Below, piece by piece: positions 1-7,894 of a stretch of 38,817 bases of DNA. Positions within the stretch are counted from its first letter, which is position 1. Every line of letters begins with the position of its first letter. Under the pieces are notes generated by a model. That model made no database searches, was not told where the DNA came from, and worked only from the letters and a program-made list of their open reading frames with translations. Source of the DNA: an uncultured Angelakisella sp. (GTDB lineage Bacteria; Bacillota; Clostridia; Oscillospirales; Ruminococcaceae); contig CAJUFK010000019.1 in assembly GCA_910585535.1 (NCBI GenBank), positions 1 through 38,817 of the forward strand. The letters run 5' to 3'. Made by a program: the position numbers and the translations under genes.

Positions 1-654
1 TAAGGGTTGTGCCGGGGCTTAGGTTGTGCCTGGAGTCGGAAGTTGCAAAAGGCGAGAGGTGGTAACGCCCCTTGCCAAGTTGTGGGAGGCGATTTTGCGC
101 TTCGGACAGAACGCCGTTAAGTCTCCAGGCAGGACCCACGATAACCACTGCGTAACATAGGGTCTAAAGTTTAGGGCCGCCCTTTTCAAAGGGCGGTAGA
201 TTCCAAAGGCAACGCCTTTGGTCGCGCCCGCAGGCGCGAAATACCCTGAAACGAGCCTGTCAAAAACCGGTCGCGTGCTGGAAAAGAACCTTTAGAAAGA
301 CTGCAAAGGCAGTTCTCTTTACAGGTGAAAGCGAAGTGACAGCACGCGGCCGGAACGAGCCTTGCCTAGGATGGTTTGCTTTACTCGATGGATAAAACCT
401 GTCGAATTTTACGGGGTTCCCTTCAAAACAGTACCCCCGCAGGGGGACGCTTTTTGAACGGACGAGGTTCTGCTCCTGATTGAAAACGTACTGCCTTTTT
501 GTAGGTAGTGGCCCTTTGAGCGTCCCATCTCTGGGTCTCCGTCCTGGGGTTTGGCTGCGGTTGATAGCTAAACGAAGTTTGCCCTTCCGGCGGATCTCCT
601 TTCCGGGTGTTTCCGGCCGAACAAAGAACACAATCGTTGCAGGCGGATGCCTGT
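1..654. other. Gene-free, hairpin-rich left edge
   Basis: I see no credible gene here; the open frames on the minus strand lack ribosome binding sites and run through repeats and hairpins. The segment is rich in inverted repeats: bases 27-35 pair perfectly with 123-131, and three adjacent hairpins follow at 177-196, 203-221 and 223-238. The part 119-277 belongs to a repeat with a second copy at 6163-6345. The left end is cut by the window, so an upstream RNA gene or gene remnant cannot be excluded. Confidence 0.5.
119..277 (+). repeat. Dispersed intergenic repeat, copy 1
   Basis: This block shares CTCCAGGCAGGACCCA (123-138), then, 42 bases further on, a TAAAG(T/C)TTAGGGCCGCCC core with a hairpin, and finally a GCGCGAAA...ACCGG...CGTGCT end, with the block at 6163-6345. 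The core hairpin here is CCGCCCTTT-TC-AAAGGGCGG (177-196). The spacing between the first two shared parts is identical in both copies, whereas the middle differs. No transposase is attached. It could be a small non-autonomous mobile repeat or a transcribed structured element. Confidence 0.7.
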
Positions 655-679
655 GAGGCCCCTTTGGGGCCTTTTTTGC
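655..679 (+). terminator. Intrinsic terminator upstream of tmcAL
   Basis: A GGCCCC-TTT-GGGGCC hairpin is followed directly by six T residues. It ends just before the tmcAL ribosome binding site, so it would stop transcription entering from the left or attenuate tmcAL. Confidence 0.75.
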
Positions 680-692
680 TAAGGAGGAACCA

Positions 693-1898
693 ATGACCGT
701 TACCGCCATCATCGCCGAATACAACCCCTTTCACAACGGCCACCAGCGGCTGGCCCGGGCCGCCCGGGAGGCCGGGGGTGAGGGTTCCGGGGTGGTGGCT
801 GTCCTCTCCGGAAACTGGCTCCAGAGGGGGGAGCCTGCGCTGCTGCCCAAGGGGGAGCGGGTGCGGGCCGCCCTTCTTTCCGGGGTTGACCTGGTGGTGG
901 AGCTGCCCCTTCCCTACGCCGTTGCCACGGCAGAGCGATTCGCTTATGGCGGGGTGGCCTTGGCCGAGGCCCTGGGCTGTGTGGACCGCTTGGCCTTCGG
1001 CTGCGAGGCCGGGGAGCTGCTCCCTTTGGAGCGGTGCGCCGCCGCCCTCCTAGATCCCGGGGTGGACGCCGCCATCCGGGAGGGGCTGGGGGAGGGTTTT
1101 TCCTACGCCGCAGCTCGCCAGAGGGCGGTGGCCGCCTGGTTGGGGGAGGAGGCCGCCGCGCCTCTCTCCCGGCCAAACGACACCCTTGCGGTGCAGTATC
1201 TGTACGAGCTGAAACGGCGGGGAAGCGCCATTCAGCCCCTTCCCGTCCTCCGCCAGGGGGCAGGCCACCACAGCGATGCCGCCGACGAGGTTACATCCAC
1301 CGCTTCCGCCTCCTGGATCCGGGGGAGGTTCCTGGCCGGGGAGGGGGAGGCCCTTCGGCCGTACCTTCCTCCGGCATCCTGGGAGGGTTTGGAGGCGGCC
1401 CGAAAGACGGGGCGCTGGGCCGACCCTGCAAGGCTGGAACTGCCCCTTCTGGCGGCCCTCCGTAGGATGGCCCCCCAAGACTACGCCGCCCTTCCCGACC
1501 TTTCCGAGGGGCTGGAGCATCGTCTCCAGGCGGCGGTGCGGGAGGGGACCTCGCTCCAAGAGGTGCTGGAGCGGGCCGGGACCCGGCGGTATCCCCAGGC
1601 CCGGGTCCGGCGGATCCTTCTGGCGGCCTACCTGGGCATCCCAAAGGAGGCCAGCCGCCAGCCGCCGCCCTACCTTCGGGTGCTGGGGATGAACAAGACC
1701 GGGATCCGTATTCTGGCCAAGGCGAAAAAGACTGCCAGCCTCCCCATTTCCCACTCCCTGGCCCGGCTGGAGCGCCAAGGGGGAAGGGCGGGGGAATTGG
1801 CTCGCCTGGAGGCCCGGTCCACCGATCTTTACGGACTGTTGTACGAAAGGCCCGTTCCCTGCGGAACAGACTATACAAATAGTATAGCTATTGTGTAA
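693..1898 (+). CDS. tmcAL: tRNA(Met) cytidine acetate ligase TmcAL
   Basis: This 401-residue protein begins with the nucleotidyltransferase motif EYNPFHNGH (H14-N-G-H17) and continues with SGNWLQRGEPALL near residue 39 and RPNDTLAVQYL near 167, all hallmarks of the YlbM/TmcAL family (formerly UPF0348). In Bacillus the enzyme activates acetate with ATP and makes N4-acetylcytidine at the wobble base of elongator tRNA-Met. The length equals the usual family length of about 400. The ATG follows AAGGAGG at a good distance. An elongator-type tRNA-Met gene lies at 15318 in the same window. The gene seems to be a single unit between a terminator at 655 and the two-component genes. Confidence 0.93.
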   Translation: MTVTAIIAEYNPFHNGHQRLARAAREAGGEGSGVVAVLSGNWLQRGEPALLPKGERVRAALLSGVDLVVELPLPYAVATAERFAYGGVALAEALGCVDRLAFGCEAGELLPLERCAAALLDPGVDAAIREGLGEGFSYAAARQRAVAAWLGEEAAAPLSRPNDTLAVQYLYELKRRGSAIQPLPVLRQGAGHHSDAADEVTSTASASWIRGRFLAGEGEALRPYLPPASWEGLEAARKTGRWADPARLELPLLAALRRMAPQDYAALPDLSEGLEHRLQAAVREGTSLQEVLERAGTRRYPQARVRRILLAAYLGIPKEASRQPPPYLRVLGMNKTGIRILAKAKKTASLPISHSLARLERQGGRAGELARLEARSTDLYGLLYERPVPCGTDYTNSIAIV

Positions 1899-1910
1899 TT
1901 TTCCGTCGAA

Positions 1911-1938
1911 TTGTAACAACTGACGCTTTTTTTAAGAT
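1911..1938 (+). promoter_or_regulatory. Possible promoter of the two-component/HtrA cluster
   Basis: TTGTAA (1911-1916) and TAAGAT (1933-1938) are separated by 16 bases in the AT-rich gap after tmcAL. A second candidate -10 box, TAAAAT (1968-1973), has only a poor -35. A CTGTCCCC...GGGGACAG hairpin at about 1994-2015 lies in the presumed leader. The choice between the two is uncertain. Confidence 0.35.
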
Positions 1939-2081
1939 TTGTTCTTCGTTTTTTCATTCTTTTCTGTTAAAATAAAGAAGAAAGAAGGAAAGCTGTCCCC
2001 AGGGGTATGGGGACAGTCATTGAAAAAGGCGGACCATCCCGGCAAGGGGAAGGGTCCAGCCTATCAGAGGAGGCGTATCAA

Positions 2082-2777
2082 ATGTCCATGGGCAAGATCA
2101 TGGTTGCCGACGACGACCAAAACATCTGCGAGCTTTTACGGCTTTACCTGGAAAAGGAGGGCTACACGGTCACCCTGGCTCACGACGGGGAGGCGGCGGT
2201 GGAGCAGTTTTTTGTTGAAAATCCGGACCTGGTGCTGCTGGACATTATGATGCCCAAGCTGGATGGCTGGCAGGTTTGCCGGGAGATCCGGAAGAAGTCC
2301 AACACGCCTATCATTATGCTTACGGCCAAGGGGGAGACCTTTGACAAGGTACTGGGGCTGGAGCTGGGGGCAGATGACTATGTAGTGAAGCCCTTTGACA
2401 CCAAGGAAATCGTGGCGCGGATCAAGGCGGTGCTGCGGCGAAGTGCGGCATCTGGCAATCCGGCGGCTGAAATGAAGGAAGTTTCCTATGACAAGCTGGC
2501 GGTGAACATGACCCGGTACGAACTCAAGGTAGACGGGAAGGTGGTAGACACACCGCCCAAGGAGCTGGAGTTATTATTTCACTTGGCCAGCAATCCCAAC
2601 CGGGTATATACACGGGATCAGCTGCTGGATGAAGTTTGGGGATTTGAGTATTACGGGGACAGCCGGACGGTAGATGTACACATCAAGCGTTTACGGGAGA
2701 AGCTGGAGGGGGTATCTGACCAGTGGAGTCTCAAGACGGTATGGGGAGTAGGATACAAATTTGAACTAAAAGAATAG
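2082..2777 (+). CDS. OmpR/PhoB-family response regulator
   Basis: This 231-residue regulator has an N-terminal receiver domain (about 5-120) with acidic pocket D10/D11, phosphoacceptor D54 in LLDIMMP, T81 and K103 in VKPF, and a C-terminal winged helix (about 135-230) ending in the usual TVWGVGYKF. I place the start at the ATG of MSMGKIM because GAGGAGG sits 8 bases upstream; an in-frame ATG at 2007 would add 25 residues that do not belong to the fold. It is the partner of the kinase that follows after 92 bases. The target genes cannot be read from sequence, although the HtrA protease in the same cluster is an obvious candidate. Confidence 0.93.
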   Translation: MSMGKIMVADDDQNICELLRLYLEKEGYTVTLAHDGEAAVEQFFVENPDLVLLDIMMPKLDGWQVCREIRKKSNTPIIMLTAKGETFDKVLGLELGADDYVVKPFDTKEIVARIKAVLRRSAASGNPAAEMKEVSYDKLAVNMTRYELKVDGKVVDTPPKELELLFHLASNPNRVYTRDQLLDEVWGFEYYGDSRTVDVHIKRLREKLEGVSDQWSLKTVWGVGYKFELKE

Positions 2778-2785
2778 ACCCGCGC

Positions 2786-2843
2786 ACCCTCCCCGGCGGC
2801 CGCGGAGCGGCGGGGAGGGTCTGCCTGCGGGCGCTAGCCCGCA
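2786..2843 (+). other. Two hairpins between regulator and kinase
   Basis: ACCCTCCCCG (2786-2795) pairs with CGGGGAGGGT (2811-2820), and TGCGGGC-GCTA-GCCCGCA (2826-2843) follows. Neither has a T run, so they are more likely to affect mRNA stability or coupling of regulator and kinase expression than to end transcription. Confidence 0.6.
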
Positions 2844-2869
2844 AAACCATTGGAAAGGAGGTGCTGGCA

Positions 2870-4381
2870 GTGCGGAAGACTTTGTTCAGCAAATATTTCT
2901 ACATCTGCTCTTCAATCATCCTTATCAGTACCACCTTTTTGGGGGTGGTGCTGCTGGTCTTTTCCATGCAGTATTTTCGGGATGACCAGTACCACCTTCT
3001 GGAGCGCAACGTGGAGCAGTCGGTAATCCTCACCAACATGAACTTCAGCGCCAACGGCTACCGGTATGTGGATTCTGCCTATCTGAAGCCCTTCTATCAG
3101 CTCCAGGGCCAGGCCATCGGCGCGGACATCTTTTTGGTGGATATGGAGGGGCGGACCCTTCTCTGCTCCAATACCACATCCTGCACCCACGTGGACTACT
3201 TTTTGCCCAACGGAGTGATGGAAAAGGTGCGGACCACCGGGGACTACCGGGAGACTGGCAAGCTGGGGGGCATCTATCCCACCAGCTATTACACCGTGGG
3301 CCAGCCGGTGGTGGGCAGCGACGGCCAGATGGTGGGGGCGGTGTTCGCCTCCTCCTCGTCGGCGGCCTTGACCACCTTCCTTGTGGACATCTTCCAGATG
3401 TACGTCATCAGCGCCGCCCTGGTTATGCTGATCGCCTTTATCATCATCTATTTTGTCACCTCCAATATGGTGCGGCCCCTCCAGGATATGCTGGCCGCCA
3501 CCCAAAGCTTCTCCAAGGGGGATTTCTCCATCCGGGTGCCGGTGGAGGGGGACGACGAGGTGGCGATGCTGGCGGCGGCCTTTAACTCTATGGCCTCTTC
3601 TCTGGCGGTGATGGAATCCACCCGCCGCAGCTTTACCGCCAACGTCTCCCACGAGCTGAAAACCCCCATGACCACCATTGGGGGATTTATCGACGGCATC
3701 CTGGACGGCACCATCCCGCCGGAAAAGCAGAGCTACTACCTCCGCATCGTCTCCGGGGAGGTCCAGCGCCTCTCCCGGATGGTGCGCTCCATGCTGGCCA
3801 TCGCCCGGATCGAGGCCGGAGAGCTGGTCATCGCCCCGGTGCCGGTGGAGATCACCGATATTGTCACCCGCACCGTCTTTACCTTTGAGCAGCGCATCGA
3901 GGAGAAGGGCATCGAGGTCCGGGGCCTGGATGCCGACAAGCACCTGGTAGAGGCCGACGCCGACCTCATCCATCAGGTGGTGTACAACCTGGTGGACAAC
4001 GCCGTGAAGTTTGTAGACCAGGGGGGATACCTGGAGTTCGGTTATCGAACCGAGGGGAGCATGACCCTGATAAGTGTCAAGAACTCCGGCCAGGGGGTGG
4101 CCCTGGAGGAGATTCCCAAGCTGTTCGACCGCTTCTACAAAAGCGACAAGTCCCGGAGCTTGGATAAAAACGGGGTGGGCCTGGGCCTCTCCATTGTAAA
4201 AACCATCATGAATCTGCACAATGGGGACATCTTTGTCCGCAGCGAGCCGGGGCAGTACACCGAATTTGTATTCAGCCTGCCCACCTCCAGCCAGGGGAAG
4301 AAGGGGCTCTTCCGCAAGCATGAAAGCACCGCACCGAAAAAGCGCACCGAAAAAGGGGGAAGCGATGATGAACGAGTTTGA
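2870..4381 (+). CDS. Membrane sensor histidine kinase
   Basis: This 503-residue kinase has an N-terminal membrane segment (about 11-33), an extracytoplasmic sensing region, a second membrane segment (about 175-200), a HAMP linker beginning RPLQDMLAA, a HisKA domain with H261 in FTANVSHELKTP, and a HATPase domain with N377 in NLVDNAVKF and the VGLGLSIVK glycine box. GTG 2870 is preferred because AAAGGAGG (2855-2862) is 7-8 bases upstream, whereas GTG 2861 would overlap it. The overall plan resembles PhoR/ResE-type kinases. The end overlaps the protease gene by 17 bases, so the two are translationally linked. Confidence 0.93.
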   Translation: MRKTLFSKYFYICSSIILISTTFLGVVLLVFSMQYFRDDQYHLLERNVEQSVILTNMNFSANGYRYVDSAYLKPFYQLQGQAIGADIFLVDMEGRTLLCSNTTSCTHVDYFLPNGVMEKVRTTGDYRETGKLGGIYPTSYYTVGQPVVGSDGQMVGAVFASSSSAALTTFLVDIFQMYVISAALVMLIAFIIIYFVTSNMVRPLQDMLAATQSFSKGDFSIRVPVEGDDEVAMLAAAFNSMASSLAVMESTRRSFTANVSHELKTPMTTIGGFIDGILDGTIPPEKQSYYLRIVSGEVQRLSRMVRSMLAIARIEAGELVIAPVPVEITDIVTRTVFTFEQRIEEKGIEVRGLDADKHLVEADADLIHQVVYNLVDNAVKFVDQGGYLEFGYRTEGSMTLISVKNSGQGVALEEIPKLFDRFYKSDKSRSLDKNGVGLGLSIVKTIMNLHNGDIFVRSEPGQYTEFVFSLPTSSQGKKGLFRKHESTAPKKRTEKGGSDDERV

Positions 4382-6155
4382 TAAAATGGATCGGGAATGG
4401 GAGGAAGATCCCGGTCCGGAGCAGGTCCTTCCGGAGAAGCTGGGCCCCGCTCCAGAGCCTTGGTCCCAGCCGGAGACTACGGCAGAACCTGTCCTGACAG
4501 GACCTCAGACGGAGCCAGAGGCAGAAGAAGCCGTCCCGCCGGAGCCTCCGGAACAGGAGAGCTTCACCCCGGCGGAGCCCAGGGGGGAAGGATCCGCCCC
4601 CGGCGCAGCCCAGGAGGCAGCCGGCCCCGCCTCCCAGGAGGGGAGCTTCTTCCAGGGGAGCGGCAGCTACTACACACAGCCCCAGCAGCCTCCCCAGCCC
4701 CAAAATTGGGGGTGGCAGGGGCAATACGGGCAGTACAGCCCCGGATGGCAGCAGGGCGGCCCCCGTACCACCGGCTGGCAGCAGCCTGGTCCCCGAACCA
4801 CCGGCTGGCAGCAGCCCGGTCCCCGAACCACCGGCTGGCAGCAGCCCGGCCCCCAGTGGTGGTACCCCGGCGGCCCTGCCGCCACCGGCTGGCAGCAGCC
4901 CCAGCAGAACCCCTGGCAGGCGGGGGGCTACCGTCCCCAGGGGGGCCAGCAGGTCCCAGGCCAATGGCAGGGCCCCCCGGCCCCGGAGAATGCACCGCCC
5001 CCGAAGAAAAAGCGGGGGGCGCTGAAGGGCTTTCTCATCTTCCTGGGGGTAGCAGCGGCGCTGGCGGTGGTGGTTATGGCAGGGTATGGCATTTACGCCG
5101 CCACCACCGGGGAGAACCCCCTGGCTCCGCCAAAGGGCAATTTCCTGCCGCCAAGTTCATCAGGAGGGGGCTCGGCCCCGGAAATCGATCTGCGGAACAA
5201 GCCGGGGACAGACCGGCAGGACAGTGACGCTTTGGACGGGGGTCTTACCAACAGTGAGATCTTCCGGCGGGTTTCTCCGTCGGTGGTCCTTATCGTGGCA
5301 GGGGAAAACAGCATCTACGGCGAAAAGGCCCTGGGCAGCGGCATTATTATGACCGAAGACGGGTACATCGCCACCAACGCCCACCTGGTCCGGGACGCCA
5401 GCGATTACGAGGTGGTTCTGTCGGAGGGGGACAGCTACAAGGCCCAGCTGGTGGGGATGGACAACAACAACGACCTGGCTGTGCTGAAGATCGAGGCCCA
5501 GGAACTTCCTGCCGCCGAATTTGGCGACAGCGACCAAACCGAGGTAGGGGAGCGGGTCTGTGTCATCGGCTGTCCTTTGGATGTCAGTTTCCGGAACACC
5601 CTGACGGTGGGGTATGTCTCTGCACTGAACCGCTCTCTGCGGGTAGAGGGGCGGACCATCAACTTCATTCAAACCGACGCAGCCATTAACCCGGGGAACT
5701 CCGGCGGGCCGCTTATCAACGCTTTTGGTCAGGTTATTGGCATCAATTCGGCCAAGATCATTCTGCCGGAGTACGAGGGGATGTGCTTTGCCATTCCCAT
5801 CAGCGAGGCCATGCCGATTTTGCGGGATCTGATCGCCAACGGGAAGGTGACAGGCAGGCCGGTGCTGGGGATTACTGCGGTGGCGGTAAAGGGCACAGAG
5901 GCGGAATACTACGAGATCCCGTTGGGGTTATGGGTCAACTCCATCACACCTGGGGCGGACATTGGGGCCAAGGGTGTTCGGGAGGGGGACATTATCACGC
6001 ACATTGAGGGGGAGCCGATCTACTCGGTGGATGCTTGTTCGCAGGTTTTGAGCAGGTTTAAGCCAGGGGATATGGTATCGGTGACGGTATTTCGCCGTGA
6101 GAGCGTGATTTCGGACACCACGTTTACAGTAGAGGTCATCCTCCAAAGCTCCTAA
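4365..6155 (+). CDS. Membrane-anchored HtrA/DegP-like serine protease
   Basis: This 596-residue protein starts with about 215 acidic and then Pro/Gln/Gly-rich residues predicted to be cytoplasmic, including four ten-residue GWQQ-PGPRTT-type repeats (about 127-166). KKKR and a single membrane helix follow (about 217-243), then a trypsin-like domain with catalytic H340 (TNAHLV), D370 (NNNDLAVLKI) and S446 (PGNSGGPL), and a C-terminal PDZ domain (about 500-590). It should cleave damaged proteins outside the membrane. The start is ATG 4365 or 4368 after GGGGGA, inside the end of the kinase gene. The layout regulator-kinase-HtrA resembles envelope-stress modules such as CssRS with HtrA in Bacillus; that function is inferred. 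Confidence 0.9.
   Translation: MMNEFDKMDREWEEDPGPEQVLPEKLGPAPEPWSQPETTAEPVLTGPQTEPEAEEAVPPEPPEQESFTPAEPRGEGSAPGAAQEAAGPASQEGSFFQGSGSYYTQPQQPPQPQNWGWQGQYGQYSPGWQQGGPRTTGWQQPGPRTTGWQQPGPRTTGWQQPGPQWWYPGGPAATGWQQPQQNPWQAGGYRPQGGQQVPGQWQGPPAPENAPPPKKKRGALKGFLIFLGVAAALAVVVMAGYGIYAATTGENPLAPPKGNFLPPSSSGGGSAPEIDLRNKPGTDRQDSDALDGGLTNSEIFRRVSPSVVLIVAGENSIYGEKALGSGIIMTEDGYIATNAHLVRDASDYEVVLSEGDSYKAQLVGMDNNNDLAVLKIEAQELPAAEFGDSDQTEVGERVCVIGCPLDVSFRNTLTVGYVSALNRSLRVEGRTINFIQTDAAINPGNSGGPLINAFGQVIGINSAKIILPEYEGMCFAIPISEAMPILRDLIANGKVTGRPVLGITAVAVKGTEAEYYEIPLGLWVNSITPGADIGAKGVREGDIITHIEGEPIYSVDACSQVLSRFKPGDMVSVTVFRRESVISDTTFTVEVILQSS
4743..4862 (+). repeat. 30-bp tandem repeat inside the HtrA gene
   Basis: Four in-frame 30-bp units (4743, 4773, 4803, 4833) encode GWQQ-PGPRTT-like decapeptides. 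The second and third units are almost identical, so copy number could change by slippage without disrupting the frame. A further GWQQ unit without full repeat length occurs at 4887. Confidence 0.9.
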
Positions 6156-6162
6156 ATAGGCC

Positions 6163-6345
6163 AAGACTCCAGGCAGGACCCAGGACAGGTACAACTGGGT
6201 GCAGGGCGTAAAGCTTAGGGCCGCCCTTTCCAAAGGGCTGGGCGCGGCCCACGTCCGGAGGACCCGAAGGGAAGGGGCGTGGCCCCGTCAGGGCTGTGGG
6301 CGCGAAACACCCCTGGCAGGGCCTGCCCAAACCGGCCCCGTGCTT
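6163..6345 (+). repeat. Dispersed intergenic repeat, copy 2
   Basis: This is the partner of 119-277: CTCCAGGCAGGACCCA (6167-6182), the TTAGGGCCGCCC core with a GCCCTTT-CC-AAAGGGC hairpin (6223-6238), and the GCGCGAAA...ACCGG...CGTGCT tail. It starts 8 bases after the HtrA stop codon, so it may also serve as the 3' end of that mRNA. The next 140 bases (6346-6485) hold nothing I recognise. Confidence 0.7.
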
Positions 6346-6485
6346 AAAAATCATTATCCTCTCACAGATATATTCTGATCGAAGCCTTGTCAGTGCCTCT
6401 TTCAGCAATAGCTCTTTTGAAGTATGATGACAGCACTGTGATACCATACCGCCTGGCGTCAAAAAAGAACTGTGGCCGGCGGCGG

Positions 6486-6514
6486 TTGACAACAGCAGCG
6501 GGGTATGCTATAAT
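6486..6514 (+). promoter_or_regulatory. Consensus sigma-A promoter for the riboswitch operon
   Basis: TTGACA (6486-6491) and TATAAT (6509-6514) match consensus fully with a 17-base spacer. The expected start near 6520 places the riboswitch at the very 5' end of the transcript. Confidence 0.92.
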
Positions 6515-6523
6515 TTACCCGTT

Positions 6524-6630
6524 ACAAAAGGGAGTAGCTGGCAGGGAGATCCCCTGCGGTTGCCTGCGTCAGTACGATGCCCAGGCTTGACCCGGGCGTC
6601 CGCAGCTACATGAAACAGCAAGACTTTTGC
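6524..6630 (+). ncRNA. yybP-ykoY (Mn2+) riboswitch aptamer
   Basis: The sequence has the two signature loops of the yybP-ykoY family. One is AAAAGGGAGTAGC (6526-6538), with the GGGAGUA loop-1 motif. The other is CGTCAGTACGA (6567-6577), matching the CGUCA loop-3 motif that contacts Mn2+. It also has the 3' AGCAAGACTTTT strand (6617-6628), which closes P1 with the 5' AAAAG. A P2 hairpin (GCAGGG...CCCTGC) and a stem pairing CTGCG with CGCAG are present. The family is established as a Mn2+ sensor. I recognise it from motifs; a covariance-model search was not possible. Confidence 0.9.
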
Positions 6631-6666
6631 CGGACCTCTGGGGAGGATGTGGCAAAGGTCTTTTTC
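6621..6666 (+). terminator. Riboswitch expression-platform terminator
   Basis: AGACTTTTGCC (6621-6631) pairs with GGCAAAGGTCT (6651-6661), followed by a T-rich tract. The 5' arm contains the 3' strand of the aptamer P1 stem, so aptamer closure and terminator formation are mutually exclusive. Ligand binding should therefore turn expression on. Confidence 0.88.
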
Positions 6667-6721
6667 TTTGCGTTTCTTTCCCGCGTTTTCAGACAAGATC
6701 AATAAAAGGAGCGTTTGTAGT

Positions 6722-7882
6722 ATGGAGATCCTTTACGAAAACCTGCTGCTGCTCACCTGGCAGCAGGTCCTGATGTGGGCCATCGGCGGCCTGCTTATCT
6801 ACCTGGCCATAAAAAAGGATATGGAACCGGCCCTCCTCCTCCCCATGGGATTCGGCGCCATCCTGGTGAACCTTCCCTTCTCCGGGGCGGTGGACCAGGT
6901 CTACAACGGGGTGGTAGAGCATGGAGTGATCGATGTCCTCTTTAACGGCACCATCGCCAATGAACTGCTGCCCCTCCTTCTCTTTATCGGCATTGGGGCC
7001 ATGATCGACTTCGGCCCCCTTCTCTCCAATCCCAAAATGATGCTCTTCGGTGCTGCCGCCCAGTTCGGCATCTTCTTTACCATCTCCATGGCCCGGCTCT
7101 TCACCCCCCTCTTTGAACAGTTCTCCGGAATGCCCTTCACCCTCCAGGATGCCGCCTCCATCGGCATCATCGGGGCGGCGGACGGCCCCACGGCCATCTT
7201 TATCGCCAACTTCTTCGGCACCCCCTACGCCGGAGCCATCTTTGTGGCGGCCTACTCCTACATGGCCCTGGTCCCCATCATCCAGCCCCCGGTAATCCGG
7301 GCCATCACCACCAAAAAGGAACGGATGATCCGGATGAAGTATTCCCCCTCCTCCGTCTCCAAAACCACCAAGATCCTTTTCCCCATCCTAATCACCATCG
7401 TGGCCGGCATTGTGGCCCCCCGTTCGGTCTCCCTGGTGGGCTTCCTGATGTTCGGCAACCTCATCCGGGAGTGCGGCGTGCTGAACAACCTTAGCGATAC
7501 CGCCCAAAACGCCCTGGCCAACCTGGTCACCCTGCTGCTGGGCATCACCATCTCCACCAAGATGCAGGCCCATCTCTTTGTCAACGGGGCCACCCTGCTT
7601 ATCATGTGCCTGGGCCTTGTGGCCTTTATCTTTGATACTGTCGGCGGCGTCTTTTTCGCCAAGTTCCTGAACCTTTTCCTCCCCGAAGGGAAGAAGATCA
7701 ACCCCATGGTTGGGGCCACCGGCATCTCCGCCTTTCCCATGTCCGCCCGGGTCATCCACAAGATGGGCCTTAAGGAGGACCCCCAGAACTTCCTGCTGAT
7801 GCACGCCGTTGGGGCCAATGTCTCGGGCCAGATCGCCTCGGTAATCGCCGGGGGGATGATTTTGGCCCTCATCGCCAAATAA
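6722..7882 (+). CDS. OadB-like Na+-translocating decarboxylase beta-type membrane protein
   Basis: This 386-residue, very hydrophobic protein belongs to the beta subunit family of Na+-pumping decarboxylases (OadB/GcdB/MmdB). It carries the conserved GIIGAADGPTAIF helix with D154, at the place of the Na+-pathway aspartate of OadB, and the second repeat motif GATGISAFPMSARV. Length is in the family range. AAAGGAG (6705-6711) precedes the ATG. No carboxyltransferase or biotin-carrier gene is nearby; only a tiny OadG-like gene follows. Control by a Mn2+ riboswitch argues for a transporter of Mn2+ or an ion linked to Mn2+ status rather than a decarboxylase pump; this is inference. Confidence 0.88.
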   Translation: MEILYENLLLLTWQQVLMWAIGGLLIYLAIKKDMEPALLLPMGFGAILVNLPFSGAVDQVYNGVVEHGVIDVLFNGTIANELLPLLLFIGIGAMIDFGPLLSNPKMMLFGAAAQFGIFFTISMARLFTPLFEQFSGMPFTLQDAASIGIIGAADGPTAIFIANFFGTPYAGAIFVAAYSYMALVPIIQPPVIRAITTKKERMIRMKYSPSSVSKTTKILFPILITIVAGIVAPRSVSLVGFLMFGNLIRECGVLNNLSDTAQNALANLVTLLLGITISTKMQAHLFVNGATLLIMCLGLVAFIFDTVGGVFFAKFLNLFLPEGKKINPMVGATGISAFPMSARVIHKMGLKEDPQNFLLMHAVGANVSGQIASVIAGGMILALIAK

Positions 7883-7894
7883 GGAGGCTTTGCA

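Noticed and set aside
1..140. 3' end of RNase P RNA, suggested by GGACAGAAC...CCGTTAA
   Set aside because: The other conserved RNase P regions, including the P4 strands, are not visible, and the match is too short.
260..743. Two overlapping minus-strand frames at the left edge
   Set aside because: They run through repeats and the tmcAL start, have no ribosome binding sites and no recognisable domain.
2912..4321. A 469-residue minus-strand frame opposite the kinase gene
   Set aside because: His/Gly/Asp-rich shadow of the kinase codons with no ribosome binding site or recognisable domain.
4743..4862. 30-bp direct repeats as a CRISPR or minisatellite element
   Set aside because: They are contiguous, without spacers, and in frame within the HtrA gene, encoding decapeptides.
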